Below, one piece after another: positions 45,218 to 53,256 of a stretch of 64,000 nucleotides of DNA. The translations under genes were made by a program, and so were the position numbers. The DNA is taken from assembly GCA_963842125.1 (NCBI GenBank), contig CAWJFE010000001.1:1426001-1490000 (forward strand), given 5' to 3'. The notes beneath the pieces are model-generated. The model saw only the letters and a list, made by a program, of their open reading frames with translations. It did no database searches and had not been told where the DNA came from. Position 1 is the stretch's first letter, and each line of letters starts with the position of its first letter. Source of the stretch: CAWCWK01 sp963842125 (GTDB taxonomy: Bacteria > Pseudomonadota > Alphaproteobacteria > Rhizobiales > CAWCWK01).

Positions 45218-46255
45218 ATGCGTATCCTAGTCGTGACCGATGCGTGGCATCCCCAGATCAACGGCGTCGTGCGTGCGTTGGAGACGACGGCCCGCCACGC
45301 GCGCGCGTTGGGCGCTGAGGTAGTCTTCCTCAATCCGCAGCCGTTCACGACGGTCCCCATCCCGACCTATGAGGAGATCCGGCTCAGCCTCGCCACCCGG
45401 ACGAAGGTCGCCCAGCTCATCGACGAGGCGCGTGCCGACTACGTTCACATCGCGACCGAGGGCACGCTCGGCCATCTCGCCCGGTCGGTCTGCCTCAGGC
45501 AGGAGCGCCGCTTCACGACGAGCTTCCACACGAAACTTCCGGAATATCTGGCCGTCCGGAAGGTGATGCCCAGTCGGCTGACCTACGCCTACCTCCGCAA
45601 TTTCCACAATGCGGGCGCCGGCATCATGGTCTCCAACGCGAGCCTCGATGCGGAGCTCGCGGGCCACGGCTTTCGCAACCTCATGCGCTGGCAGCGCGGC
45701 GTCGATTGCGACGCCTTCCGCCCACTCCCTATGCAGCCCGCGGCGCCGAAGGATGCGCTTCTCAGCGATCTGCCGGGGCCGGTCCATCTCTATGTCGGAC
45801 GCGTCTCGGTGGAAAAGAACCTAGAAGCGTTTCTCGACCTCGATCTCCCGGGCACCAAGGTCGTCACGGGCCGGGGGCCGCAGCTCGACGAGCTGACGGA
45901 GGCCTACCCCGACGTCGTCTTCACCGGCCCACGCGCCGGCGAGGCTCTCGCCGCGACCTACGCATCGGCCGATGTTTTCGTCTTCCCGTCGGTCACCGAT
46001 ACGCTCGGCCTCGTCTGCCTGGAGGCGATGGCGTCGGGCGTGCCGGTCGCGGCCTATCCGGTGACGGGGCCGCGCGACATCATCGGCACCGGCGGGGCCG
46101 TCGACGCCGATCTCGGGACCGCGATCGCGCGGGCGCTCGCCGTCGATCCCGAGGCCGCACGAGCGCGGGCGCTGGAGTTCACCTGGGAGAAGGCGACCGG
46201 ACAATTCATCGACAACGTTCTCGTCGCCAACGGCGCTCGCAGTCTGGCCGCCTGA
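45218..46255 (+). CDS. Glycosyltransferase family 1 (GT4-like)
   Basis: A 345-residue GT-B fold transferase. The N-terminal domain opens RILVVTDAWHPQINGVVRALE, with a TSFHTKLPEYLA acceptor-side block; the C-terminal domain has LYVGRVSVEKNLEAFLD and the E-x7-E-like SVTDTLGLVCLEAMASGVPVAAYPVTGPRDII, where the donor nucleotide binds. It is close to the MgtA/alpha-mannosyltransferase group used for lipids and envelope glycans. It stops exactly one base before the dehydratase gene, so they are likely cotranscribed although no pathway link is apparent. Confidence 0.9.
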   Translation: MRILVVTDAWHPQINGVVRALETTARHARALGAEVVFLNPQPFTTVPIPTYEEIRLSLATRTKVAQLIDEARADYVHIATEGTLGHLARSVCLRQERRFTTSFHTKLPEYLAVRKVMPSRLTYAYLRNFHNAGAGIMVSNASLDAELAGHGFRNLMRWQRGVDCDAFRPLPMQPAAPKDALLSDLPGPVHLYVGRVSVEKNLEAFLDLDLPGTKVVTGRGPQLDELTEAYPDVVFTGPRAGEALAATYASADVFVFPSVTDTLGLVCLEAMASGVPVAAYPVTGPRDIIGTGGAVDADLGTAIARALAVDPEAARARALEFTWEKATGQFIDNVLVANGARSLAA

Positions 46256-47245
46256 ATGACGACCGCTCTGCCGACCCGTGCCGATGTCGTGGCCGCTGCC
46301 GATCGTATCGCGGGCGAGGCCGTCCGCACACCGCTCCTTCGCTCGCACCTCCTCGATGCGCTTTCCGGGCGGACCGTGCTCCTCAAGGCCGAGACGTTGC
46401 AGCGCACGGGTTCGTTCAAGTTCCGCGGCGCCTATAACGCGGTCCAGCAGATCCCCGAGGACAGGCGCGCGGCTGGCGTTGTCGCGCCGTCGTCGGGCAA
46501 TCACGCACAGGGGCTTGCCGAGGCGGCGCGGCTGGCGGGAATGCCTTGCACGATCGTCATGCCCGCCGATGCACCGGCGCTTAAGACGGCGCGAACGAAA
46601 GCACTTGGCGCAACGGTCCGGCCCTATGATCGTGCGCGCGAGGACCGCCTCGCCATAGCGCAAGGCATCGCCGCCGACACAGGTGCCACCCTCATCCCAC
46701 CCTTTGACCATCCACACGTCATCGCAGGGCAGGGCACGTGCGGGCTCGAGATGGGCGAGCAAGCAGGCGCGCATGGCCTCACGCTCGATGCTGCGCTCGT
46801 CTGCTGCTCGGGTGGCGGGCTGGCCGGCGGCATCGGCCTCGCGCTGCCGGGCGTCGATACCTATACGGTCGAGCCGGCCGGATTCGACGATATGAGCCGC
46901 TCGCTGACCTCGGGCAGACGCGAGTCGAACGCCGCCCGATCCGGGTCGGTCTGCGATGCCCTCCTCGTCGAGACGCCGGGCGAGATCACCTTCGCCGTCG
47001 CGCGGCAGGCCCTTGCCGGCGGGCTCGTCGTGTCGGACGAGCAGGCGATGGCGGCGATGGCCTTCGCCTTCACCGAACTCAAGCTCGTCGTCGAGCCAGG
47101 CGGTGCCGTCGCGCTCGCCGCCCTACTCTTCGCGCTCGTGCCCTCACGTTACGAGACGGTCGGCGTTGTGCTCTCGGGCGGCAACGTCGACCCGGCGTTC
47201 TTCGCGCGCGTGCTGGCCGATCACGCGATCACGAAAGCGCCGTAA
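46256..47245 (+). CDS. Threonine/serine dehydratase (PLP fold type II)
   Basis: A 329-residue PLP enzyme of the catabolic threonine/serine dehydratase or serine racemase group. The PLP-binding Lys lies in RTGSFKFRGAYNAV (about residue 61), the Asn-containing loop is SSGNHAQGLAEAA, and the phosphate-binding glycine loop is SGGGLAGGI (about residue 184). It lacks the C-terminal ACT regulatory domain of biosynthetic IlvA. The ATG directly abuts the glycosyltransferase stop. Product is 2-oxobutanoate or pyruvate plus ammonia. Confidence 0.88.
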   Translation: MTTALPTRADVVAAADRIAGEAVRTPLLRSHLLDALSGRTVLLKAETLQRTGSFKFRGAYNAVQQIPEDRRAAGVVAPSSGNHAQGLAEAARLAGMPCTIVMPADAPALKTARTKALGATVRPYDRAREDRLAIAQGIAADTGATLIPPFDHPHVIAGQGTCGLEMGEQAGAHGLTLDAALVCCSGGGLAGGIGLALPGVDTYTVEPAGFDDMSRSLTSGRRESNAARSGSVCDALLVETPGEITFAVARQALAGGLVVSDEQAMAAMAFAFTELKLVVEPGGAVALAALLFALVPSRYETVGVVLSGGNVDPAFFARVLADHAITKAP

Positions 47246-47266
47246 GGCGCGCGCATCTGAAGCGTC

Positions 47267-48436
47267 ATGACCGACGCCGCCGAGGCCACAGTACCGCCGA
47301 CCGCCGTTTCGACCGAGACGGCGCAGGCAGCCCCGCGCCTCGATGCGCTCGAAGGCGGGACCCTTCTGCGCGCCACGGGTCCCTGGACGATTGACGAGAG
47401 CGAGACGCTCGACGTGCAATGCGCCGCCGTGGCCGAGATGGGTGGCCGCGATGTCCGCATCGATGTCGCCAACGTCTCGACGCTCGATACCGCCGGTGCG
47501 TGGTTCCTGACCCGGCTCCAGAAACGCTTGATCGAGGCCGGTAACAAGGTCGCGATTAGCGGGGCGGCCCCGGAGCGGGCTGGTCTTCTCAAGACGATCG
47601 AGGACCAGAGGCCGGGCACGATCGCGCCTGCCAAGACGCGCGTACCCCTCGTCGCCCTCCTAGGCGGGTCGATCCTCAAGACGGGCCAGGAGACGGTCAG
47701 TCTCCTTGCCTTCTTCGGTGCCTTCGTCGCTGCGCTCGGGCGCATCGCGCGCCGGCCGACGACGTTGCGTGTCACGTCGATCCTCCACCATGTCGATCAT
47801 GCCGGCCTACGCGCCGTGCCGATCGTCACGCTCATCTCGCTTCTCATCGGGGCCATCCTCACGCAGCAGGGCGTCTTCCAGCTGAAAGCCTTCGGAGCCG
47901 AGCAGTTCGCGGTCGATCTCGTCGGTATTCTCATCTTGCGGGAGGTCGGCATTCTCCTCACGGCCATCATGGTCGCGGGTCGCTCCGGCAGTGCGATCAC
48001 GGCCGAGATCGGCTCGATGAAGATGCGCGAGGAGATCGACGCGCTGCGCGTTCTGGGGCTCGACCCGATCGACGTGCTGCTGGTGCCGCGCATCATCGCG
48101 CTCATCATCGCGCTACCGCTTCTCGGCATCGTGTCGGGCGCGGCCGGTCTCGTCGGCGCTTCGATCACGGCGTGGCTGGCGGCGGGCGTGACGCCGACGG
48201 CCTTCATCGACCGGCTGCAGGAGGCCGTCGATTTCACGACCATCTCGGCCGGCCTCTTCAAGGCACCCGCCATGGCCCTCGTCATCGGCCTCGTCGCGTG
48301 CCTCGAAGGCTTGCGCGTGAAGGGCAGCGCGGAATCGCTCGGCCGGCGCGTCACGTCCTCCGTCGTGAAGGCGATCTTCCTCGTCATCGTGATGGATGCC
48401 GTCTTCGCGATCTTCTACACCGCGATCGACTGGTGA
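47267..48436 (+). CDS. mlaE: MlaE-family lipid ABC permease with N-terminal STAS domain
   Basis: A 389-residue permease of the Mla/MCE phospholipid transport system in the inner membrane. Residues 25-115 form a STAS-like domain (LLRATGPWTIDESETLDVQ, then DVRIDVANVSTLDTAGAWFLTRL), as in other alphaproteobacterial MlaE proteins. The MlaE core starts near GAILTQQGVFQLKAFGAEQF and contains the family block REVGILLTAIMVAGRSGSAITAEIGSMKMREEIDALRVLGLDP. It lies 4 bases before mlaF and should dimerise as the channel over MlaD. Confidence 0.93.
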   Translation: MTDAAEATVPPTAVSTETAQAAPRLDALEGGTLLRATGPWTIDESETLDVQCAAVAEMGGRDVRIDVANVSTLDTAGAWFLTRLQKRLIEAGNKVAISGAAPERAGLLKTIEDQRPGTIAPAKTRVPLVALLGGSILKTGQETVSLLAFFGAFVAALGRIARRPTTLRVTSILHHVDHAGLRAVPIVTLISLLIGAILTQQGVFQLKAFGAEQFAVDLVGILILREVGILLTAIMVAGRSGSAITAEIGSMKMREEIDALRVLGLDPIDVLLVPRIIALIIALPLLGIVSGAAGLVGASITAWLAAGVTPTAFIDRLQEAVDFTTISAGLFKAPAMALVIGLVACLEGLRVKGSAESLGRRVTSSVVKAIFLVIVMDAVFAIFYTAIDW

Positions 48437-48440
48437 CGGT

Positions 48441-49226
48441 ATGAACGCAGCCGACACCTCCACAGCCGACACCATCATGTCGGTCCGGAACCTCACCGTC
48501 GTCTTGGGTGGTCGGACCATCCTCGGCGATCTCGATCTCGATGTGCGGCGCGGCGAAGTGCTCGGCATCGTCGGGCCGTCGGGCTGCGGCAAGTCGGTGC
48601 TGTTGCGCACGATGATCGGCCTCGTGCCGCAGGAGGCGGGCGATGTCCGTATTCTGGGCGTCAACATGCGCGATGCCGAGGACGACGAGCGGATGCGGAT
48701 CGGCCGCCAGCTCGGCGTCCTCTTCCAGCAGGGGGCGCTCTTCTCGTCGTTGACGGTCCGGCAGAACGTCGAGGCGCCGATGCGCGAGCATCTCGACCTT
48801 CCGGCACGCCTCATGGACGAGCTCGCCGACCTCAAGCTCGCCCTCGTCGGACTGCCGCCGGAGGCGGGGGCCAAGATGCCGTCCGAGTTGTCGGGCGGCA
48901 TGATCAAACGCGCCGCGCTCGCCCGCTCGCTAGCGCTCGATCCGAAAGTTCTCTTTCTCGATGAGCCGACAGCGGGGCTCGACCCCTTGAGTGCCGCCCG
49001 GTTCGACGAACTCATCCGCTCGCTCCAGAAGACGCTCGGCCTGACCGTCTTTATGGTCACGCACGACGTCGACAGCCTCTACCAGATCTGCGACCGCATC
49101 GCCGTCCTCGGCGATGGCCACGTGCTGCTGGCCGGCACTGTCGACGACATGAAGGCGTCGGACCATCCCTGGATCCACGACTATTTCCACTCCGCCCGCG
49201 CCCAGCGCCAGAACGCGGCGGCTTGA
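48441..49226 (+). CDS. mlaF: Mla lipid transport ATP-binding protein
   Basis: A 261-residue ABC ATPase. Walker A is GPSGCGKSVLLRTMIG, the Q loop FQQGALFSSLTVRQN, the signature ELSGGMIKRAALARSLALDP, Walker B LFLDEPTAGLDP, and the H loop VTHDVDSL. SGGM followed by K-R is the MlaF-type signature. The ATG at 48441 leaves 4 bases after mlaE; the frame is open further upstream without support. It drives lipid exchange between inner and outer membranes. Confidence 0.94.
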   Translation: MNAADTSTADTIMSVRNLTVVLGGRTILGDLDLDVRRGEVLGIVGPSGCGKSVLLRTMIGLVPQEAGDVRILGVNMRDAEDDERMRIGRQLGVLFQQGALFSSLTVRQNVEAPMREHLDLPARLMDELADLKLALVGLPPEAGAKMPSELSGGMIKRAALARSLALDPKVLFLDEPTAGLDPLSAARFDELIRSLQKTLGLTVFMVTHDVDSLYQICDRIAVLGDGHVLLAGTVDDMKASDHPWIHDYFHSARAQRQNAAA

Positions 49227-49237
49227 GGACGACACCC

Positions 49238-52210
49238 ATGGAAACCCGCGCCAACTCCCTCATCGTCGGCCTCTTCGCGCTCCTCGCGATCGCGGCCGCC
49301 GGCGTCTTCACCTGGTGGCAGTCGAGCGGGACGGGCGGCGCGACGCGCGAGGTTCTCTTCGTCTTTCCGGGATCGGTCGCCGGCCTGACGGCGGGCAGCC
49401 CCGTCCTTTTCAACGGCATCAAGGTCGGCGATGTGACCGGTCTCTCGCTCGATCCCGAGAACCTGCGCGTCGTCAACGTGACCGCCCGCGTGAGCGAAGA
49501 GGCGCCGGTGAAGACCGACACCCGCGCCATGCTCGAGTTCCAGGGGCTGACGGGCTACGCCTCTATCGGCCTCTCCGGCGGCTCCTTTATCGCCGACAGC
49601 CTTTTCGCGGAGGAGGGCGTGCCGCGTCTCGAAGGACAGCAGTCCACGATGACCCAGCTTCTCGCCAACGGTCAGGGCATCGCCGAGCGGGCGACGTCGA
49701 TCCTCGACCGCGCCGATAACCTCCTGGGTGCGACGGCACCCGACATCACCGCGACGGTCGCCAACGCCTCCGTCATCAGCGGCAACCTCGCGACGGCATC
49801 GCAGGACGTTGCGACCGTGCTCGATGCCGCCGGCGACGTCGCATCGAGTTTCCAGGCCCTCTCAGGGCAAGTGGGATCACTGGCGGACGAGGTCGGCCAG
49901 ACGGTCGGGCGGATCGATATCGACGAGATCAACACCGCGCTCGCCAATGTCGCCTCCGTCACCGGTACCCTGGCCGCCAACGAGGTCGAGATCGGCCAGC
50001 TTCTCGCCAATGCCGAGACGGCCTCGATGCAGCTGACCGAATTGTTGACCCAGGCCGGCTCCTTCGCGGCCGAGGCGCGCCAGGCCGTTTCGTCCACCCG
50101 CACGGTCATCTCCACCGTCGAGCAACTGGCCGCCGCGATCGAGCCGGAACGTGTCACCAGCATCCTCGCCAATGTCGATGCGGCCACCGACCTCGTTCAG
50201 GCCAATGGTGCCGACATCACGCGGATCGCGCGGAACGCCGGGGAGGCGACGGAGCGGCTGAACACGATCCTCGGCGACGCGAGCGGCATCGGGGCACGGA
50301 TCAGCGAAGTCACCGCCGCGATCGATCCGGAAGCCTTGGGTGACGCGGTCTTCAATGTGCGCAGTCTTACGGAAACCCTGGCCGCGAGCGGGGAGCAAGT
50401 CGCATCCACGATCGCATCGGCTCGTACCGCCGTCGATCGCGTATCGAGCGCCCTCGAGGGCACCGACGGCATCGGCACACGGGTGAACGCCATCGTGGAA
50501 GGCATCGACCCGGTCGCCCTGGGCGAGACGGTAGCCTCCGTTCGCGACGCGACGGCGAGCGCGGAGCGCACCGCCGCCGCCGCCGAGCGAGCCGTCGCGG
50601 CCATCGACGCCGAAGCGCTTGGCGATACTGTCTTCAACGTACGCAGCTTGACCGAAACGCTGGCTGGCAGTGCAGAGGGCGTCTCGCGCAGCATCGCCTC
50701 CGTCGAGACCGCATCGCAACGCGCGGCTGCGGCTCTTGAGGGGACCGAGACGCTCGGTACGCAAGTCCAGGCCATCGTGGCGGGGATCGATCCCGTCGCC
50801 TTAGGCGAGACCGTCGCATCCGTTCGCGACGCAACCGCCAGCGCGGAACGCACCGCCGCAGCCGCCGAGCGGGCCGTTGCGTCCATCGACGCGGAAGTGC
50901 TCGGCGATACGGTGTTCAACGTGCGCAGCCTGACGGAGACACTGGCCGGTAGCGCCGAGGGCGTCTCCCGTACGATCGCCTCGGCTGAGACCGCGGCGCA
51001 GCGTGCAGCCGCCGCGCTGGAAGGCACGGAGACGCTCGGCACGCAGGTTGAGGCCATCGTGGCGGGGATCGACCCTGTCGCCTTGGGCGAGACGGTCGCG
51101 TCCGTTCGCGCCGCGACGGCGAGCGCGGAACAGGCGGCTGCCGCCATCGACGCGGAAGCGCTCGGCGATACGGTGTTCAACGTCCGCAGCCTGACCGAGA
51201 CGCTGGCGGGGAGTGCGGAGGGTGTTTCCCGCACCATTGCATCAGCCGAAACCGTAGCCGCTCGTGCCGCGTCCGCGCTCGAAGGCACGGAAGGACTGGG
51301 GCCGCGCATCGACGGGATCGTCGGCACCGCGTCCTCGGCCGCCACGCGCATCGACGAAGTTCTGGCGGGTGTCGAGCCCGAAGCCGTCGGCCGCGTGCTC
51401 GACAACGTCGCCGCCGCGAGCGAGAGCGCCAACACGCTCCTCACCGAGGCGCAAGGCCTTCCGGCCTCGCTCGACTCGACGCTCCTGACGGCACGCGGCG
51501 CCGTTCGCGACGTGCGCGGCGTGGTCGAGGCCATCGATCCGGAGCGGGTCCGCGCTTCCATCGCCGACGTGAACACGCTGACGGCGTCGCTCGCGGCACA
51601 GACGCCCGACATCGAGGCGGCGGTCGACAACATCCGTATCGCCAGCGAGCGCGCCAATGCCGTGCTCGGCGAAGCGTCGGAGTTCAGTGCATCGCTCAAC
51701 GACGTGAGCGCATCGGCGCAGACCCTCGTCGCGCGGCTGGATACGATCCTGGCGGAGGTCGAGCCGGAGGCCGTCGGTGCGACGGTGGGTAACCTTCGGG
51801 ACTTCACCGGCACCCTGGCCGAGAACAGGGACGCGGTCGGGCAGACCTTGCAGGACGTATCGGGCCTCGCGGCGCGCCTGCGGGAATCGGCCGACAAGGT
51901 CGATGGCCTCATCGGCTCCGCGCAAGGGCTGGTGGACGAGCAGGCCGAGACGCTTCTCGCCGACGCGTCCGCGGCGGCCCGCAGCCTGCGCGATCTCTCC
52001 ACCGATCTCGGCGCCCGCGTGCCGCAGATCGCGGAGAACCTCAACAGCTTCACCGGCCGCGGGCTGGAGGGGCTGACGGACCTCATCCAGGAGGGCAAGC
52101 GAACGGTGGGCACGCTCGATCGGGTCATCGGCTCGGTGGAGAGCAATCCCGAGCAATTCCTCTTCGGGCGGAGCGGCGGGTCCGACTACCAGCCGCGTGG
52201 GCGGCAGTAA
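49238..52210 (+). CDS. mlaD: Giant MlaD-family protein: one MCE domain plus a long repetitive helix region
   Basis: A 990-residue periplasmic lipid-carrier subunit, versus about 150-330 for ordinary MlaD. A transmembrane anchor (ANSLIVGLFALLAIAAAGVFTWW) precedes a single MCE domain of about residues 35-115 (REVLFVFPGSVAGLTAGSPVLFNGIKVGDVTGLSLDPE). The remaining 850 residues are Ala/Glu/Thr-rich, helical, without cysteine, and include three tandem repeats of 94, 94 and 87 residues. Such a length could span the periplasm as a needle. The ATG at 49238 is preferred to a TTG at 49223. It lies 11 bases after mlaF. Confidence 0.92.
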   Translation: METRANSLIVGLFALLAIAAAGVFTWWQSSGTGGATREVLFVFPGSVAGLTAGSPVLFNGIKVGDVTGLSLDPENLRVVNVTARVSEEAPVKTDTRAMLEFQGLTGYASIGLSGGSFIADSLFAEEGVPRLEGQQSTMTQLLANGQGIAERATSILDRADNLLGATAPDITATVANASVISGNLATASQDVATVLDAAGDVASSFQALSGQVGSLADEVGQTVGRIDIDEINTALANVASVTGTLAANEVEIGQLLANAETASMQLTELLTQAGSFAAEARQAVSSTRTVISTVEQLAAAIEPERVTSILANVDAATDLVQANGADITRIARNAGEATERLNTILGDASGIGARISEVTAAIDPEALGDAVFNVRSLTETLAASGEQVASTIASARTAVDRVSSALEGTDGIGTRVNAIVEGIDPVALGETVASVRDATASAERTAAAAERAVAAIDAEALGDTVFNVRSLTETLAGSAEGVSRSIASVETASQRAAAALEGTETLGTQVQAIVAGIDPVALGETVASVRDATASAERTAAAAERAVASIDAEVLGDTVFNVRSLTETLAGSAEGVSRTIASAETAAQRAAAALEGTETLGTQVEAIVAGIDPVALGETVASVRAATASAEQAAAAIDAEALGDTVFNVRSLTETLAGSAEGVSRTIASAETVAARAASALEGTEGLGPRIDGIVGTASSAATRIDEVLAGVEPEAVGRVLDNVAAASESANTLLTEAQGLPASLDSTLLTARGAVRDVRGVVEAIDPERVRASIADVNTLTASLAAQTPDIEAAVDNIRIASERANAVLGEASEFSASLNDVSASAQTLVARLDTILAEVEPEAVGATVGNLRDFTGTLAENRDAVGQTLQDVSGLAARLRESADKVDGLIGSAQGLVDEQAETLLADASAAARSLRDLSTDLGARVPQIAENLNSFTGRGLEGLTDLIQEGKRTVGTLDRVIGSVESNPEQFLFGRSGGSDYQPRGRQ
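50450..51274 (+). repeat. Three tandem ~282-bp repeats in mlaD
   Basis: In-frame units at 50450-50731 (282 bp), 50732-51013 (282 bp) and 51014-51274 (261 bp) encode 94, 94 and 87 residues starting ALEGT and containing IDPVALGETVASVR and TVFNVRSLTETLAGSAEG. A fourth, partial unit starts at 51275. The third unit lacks 7 residues in the ERTAAAAERAV part. High nucleotide identity suggests recent duplication. Confidence 0.9.
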
Positions 52211-52320
52211 GCCGACGATAGGCCGGCGTTTGTGTCCCCCATGACACGGCGCTTCGCCATCATCCCGCTATAGTGAACCGCGCTTTGCGAAGGCGAGGCC
52301 GCGAGTCGAAAGGGTATCTG

Positions 52321-52938
52321 GTGGCGAAAGCTTCCTCTCACGCAGTCGAGCGCCGCGTGCGCCGCGCCGCGATGGCGGTCTGCCTCGCGCTCGGCGTGAG
52401 CGGTTGCGCGTCGGTGCTGGGGACCGAGGCGACCACCATCATCTACGATCTCGATATTCCGGATGTGGGCCGCACCGGCATCGCGACCGTCGTCGCGGTC
52501 CCGAGCGCCACCGCCATCCGGGTCCTGGAGACGGACCGCATCGCGGTGCGCCCGACGCCCGCCACCTATGCCTTCTACCCCGATGCAACCTGGACCGATG
52601 CGCTGCCGGCGCTGGTGCAGGCGAGGGCGGTGCAGGCCTTCGAGAATGCTTCGGCCCTCCAATCCATTGGCCGCTCCAGCGACGGTCTCGCCGCGCGCTA
52701 TCAATTGCTTCTCGACATCCGCGCGTTCGAGCTGCGATCGGGTCCGCCCGAGATCGCGCGGGTCGCGATCTCCGCCAAGCTCTTGAGCCTGTCGTCCGGC
52801 CGCGTCGTCGCCGCACGCATCGTCGAATCGGACGTGCCTGCGCTCAGCGACGAGGCGAACGACGCCGTGGCGGCGCTCAACGGCGCCTTCGAGGACGCCA
52901 TGCGCGACGTCGTCGCCTGGGCCGGCCGGCAGATCTAG
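52321..52938 (+). CDS. ABC-type transport auxiliary lipoprotein (PqiC/MlaA-partner-like)
   Basis: A 205-residue lipoprotein with lipobox VSGC (MAVCLALGVSGCAS, about residue 28) and the ABC-transport auxiliary fold (TTIIYDLDIPDVGRTG, DALPALVQARAVQAFENASAL, AARYQLLLDIRAFELRS). In the PqiABC and Mce-type systems the partner lipoprotein sits in the outer membrane and receives the MCE needle. GTG at 52321, with AAAGGG upstream, keeps the n-region short; a GTG at 52273 is the alternative. It completes the mlaE-mlaF-mlaD operon. Confidence 0.85.
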   Translation: MAKASSHAVERRVRRAAMAVCLALGVSGCASVLGTEATTIIYDLDIPDVGRTGIATVVAVPSATAIRVLETDRIAVRPTPATYAFYPDATWTDALPALVQARAVQAFENASALQSIGRSSDGLAARYQLLLDIRAFELRSGPPEIARVAISAKLLSLSSGRVVAARIVESDVPALSDEANDAVAALNGAFEDAMRDVVAWAGRQI

Positions 52939-53012
52939 CCGGGCGATCGCGTTAAATCCGGCCCAGAACCGACCCCTCATCAGATTCGCTTGAACCTTCG
53001 CCCTTCTCCCCT

Positions 53013-53166
53013 CCGTCATCCTCGGACACCGATCCGAGGAGCCAGAGCGGCAATCGCATTGCCCTGATCGTGGGCGAGCCGTCGCAGAGCGTTGAGTGTT
53101 CGGGACGCCGAATGCGGTCCCGGCTATGGCCCCCTCGATTCTCGGGTAGCCAAACGGGAATGACGG
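53013..53166. repeat. Palindromic repeat in the gap between the Mla operon and the polar growth gene
   Basis: The 318-base gap 52939-53256 holds no gene. Within it, CCGTCAT (53013-53019) is inverted as ATGACGG (53160-53166), framing an element that begins with a perfect 8-bp hairpin TCCTCGGA-CACCGA-TCCGAGGA (53019-53040). The CGTCATCCTCGG...CCGAGGA layout is that of a frequent interspersed palindrome in Hyphomicrobiales genomes. Copy number cannot be judged from one window. Confidence 0.6.
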
Positions 53167-53217
53167 CGGAGGGTTACGCGACCTTCCGGACCAAGCCGAA
53201 GCCCTTTACGAGATCGA

Positions 53218-53247
53218 ACGAAGGGCGCCTCGCCGAGCGCCCTTCGT
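53218..53247. terminator. Stem-loop at the 3' end of the polar growth gene
   Basis: ACGAAGGGCGC / GCGCCCTTCGT, an 11-bp perfect stem with an 8-base loop, 10 bases beyond the stop of the minus-strand giant gene. A clear T-run is missing on either side, so it may act as a transcript end stabiliser as well as a terminator. Confidence 0.7.
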
Positions 53248-53256
53248 AATTGCCTC

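Noticed and set aside
47267..47650. STAS domain taken as evidence for a sulfate transporter
   Set aside because: The membrane domain is an MlaE permease and the neighbours are MlaF and MlaD, so the STAS domain is the MlaB-like part of a lipid transporter.
50197..52146. A 649-codon minus-strand frame opposite mlaD
   Set aside because: Ser/Thr/Arg/Ala-rich translation typical of the antisense of GC-rich genes; no domain pattern, and the plus strand is a clear MlaD.
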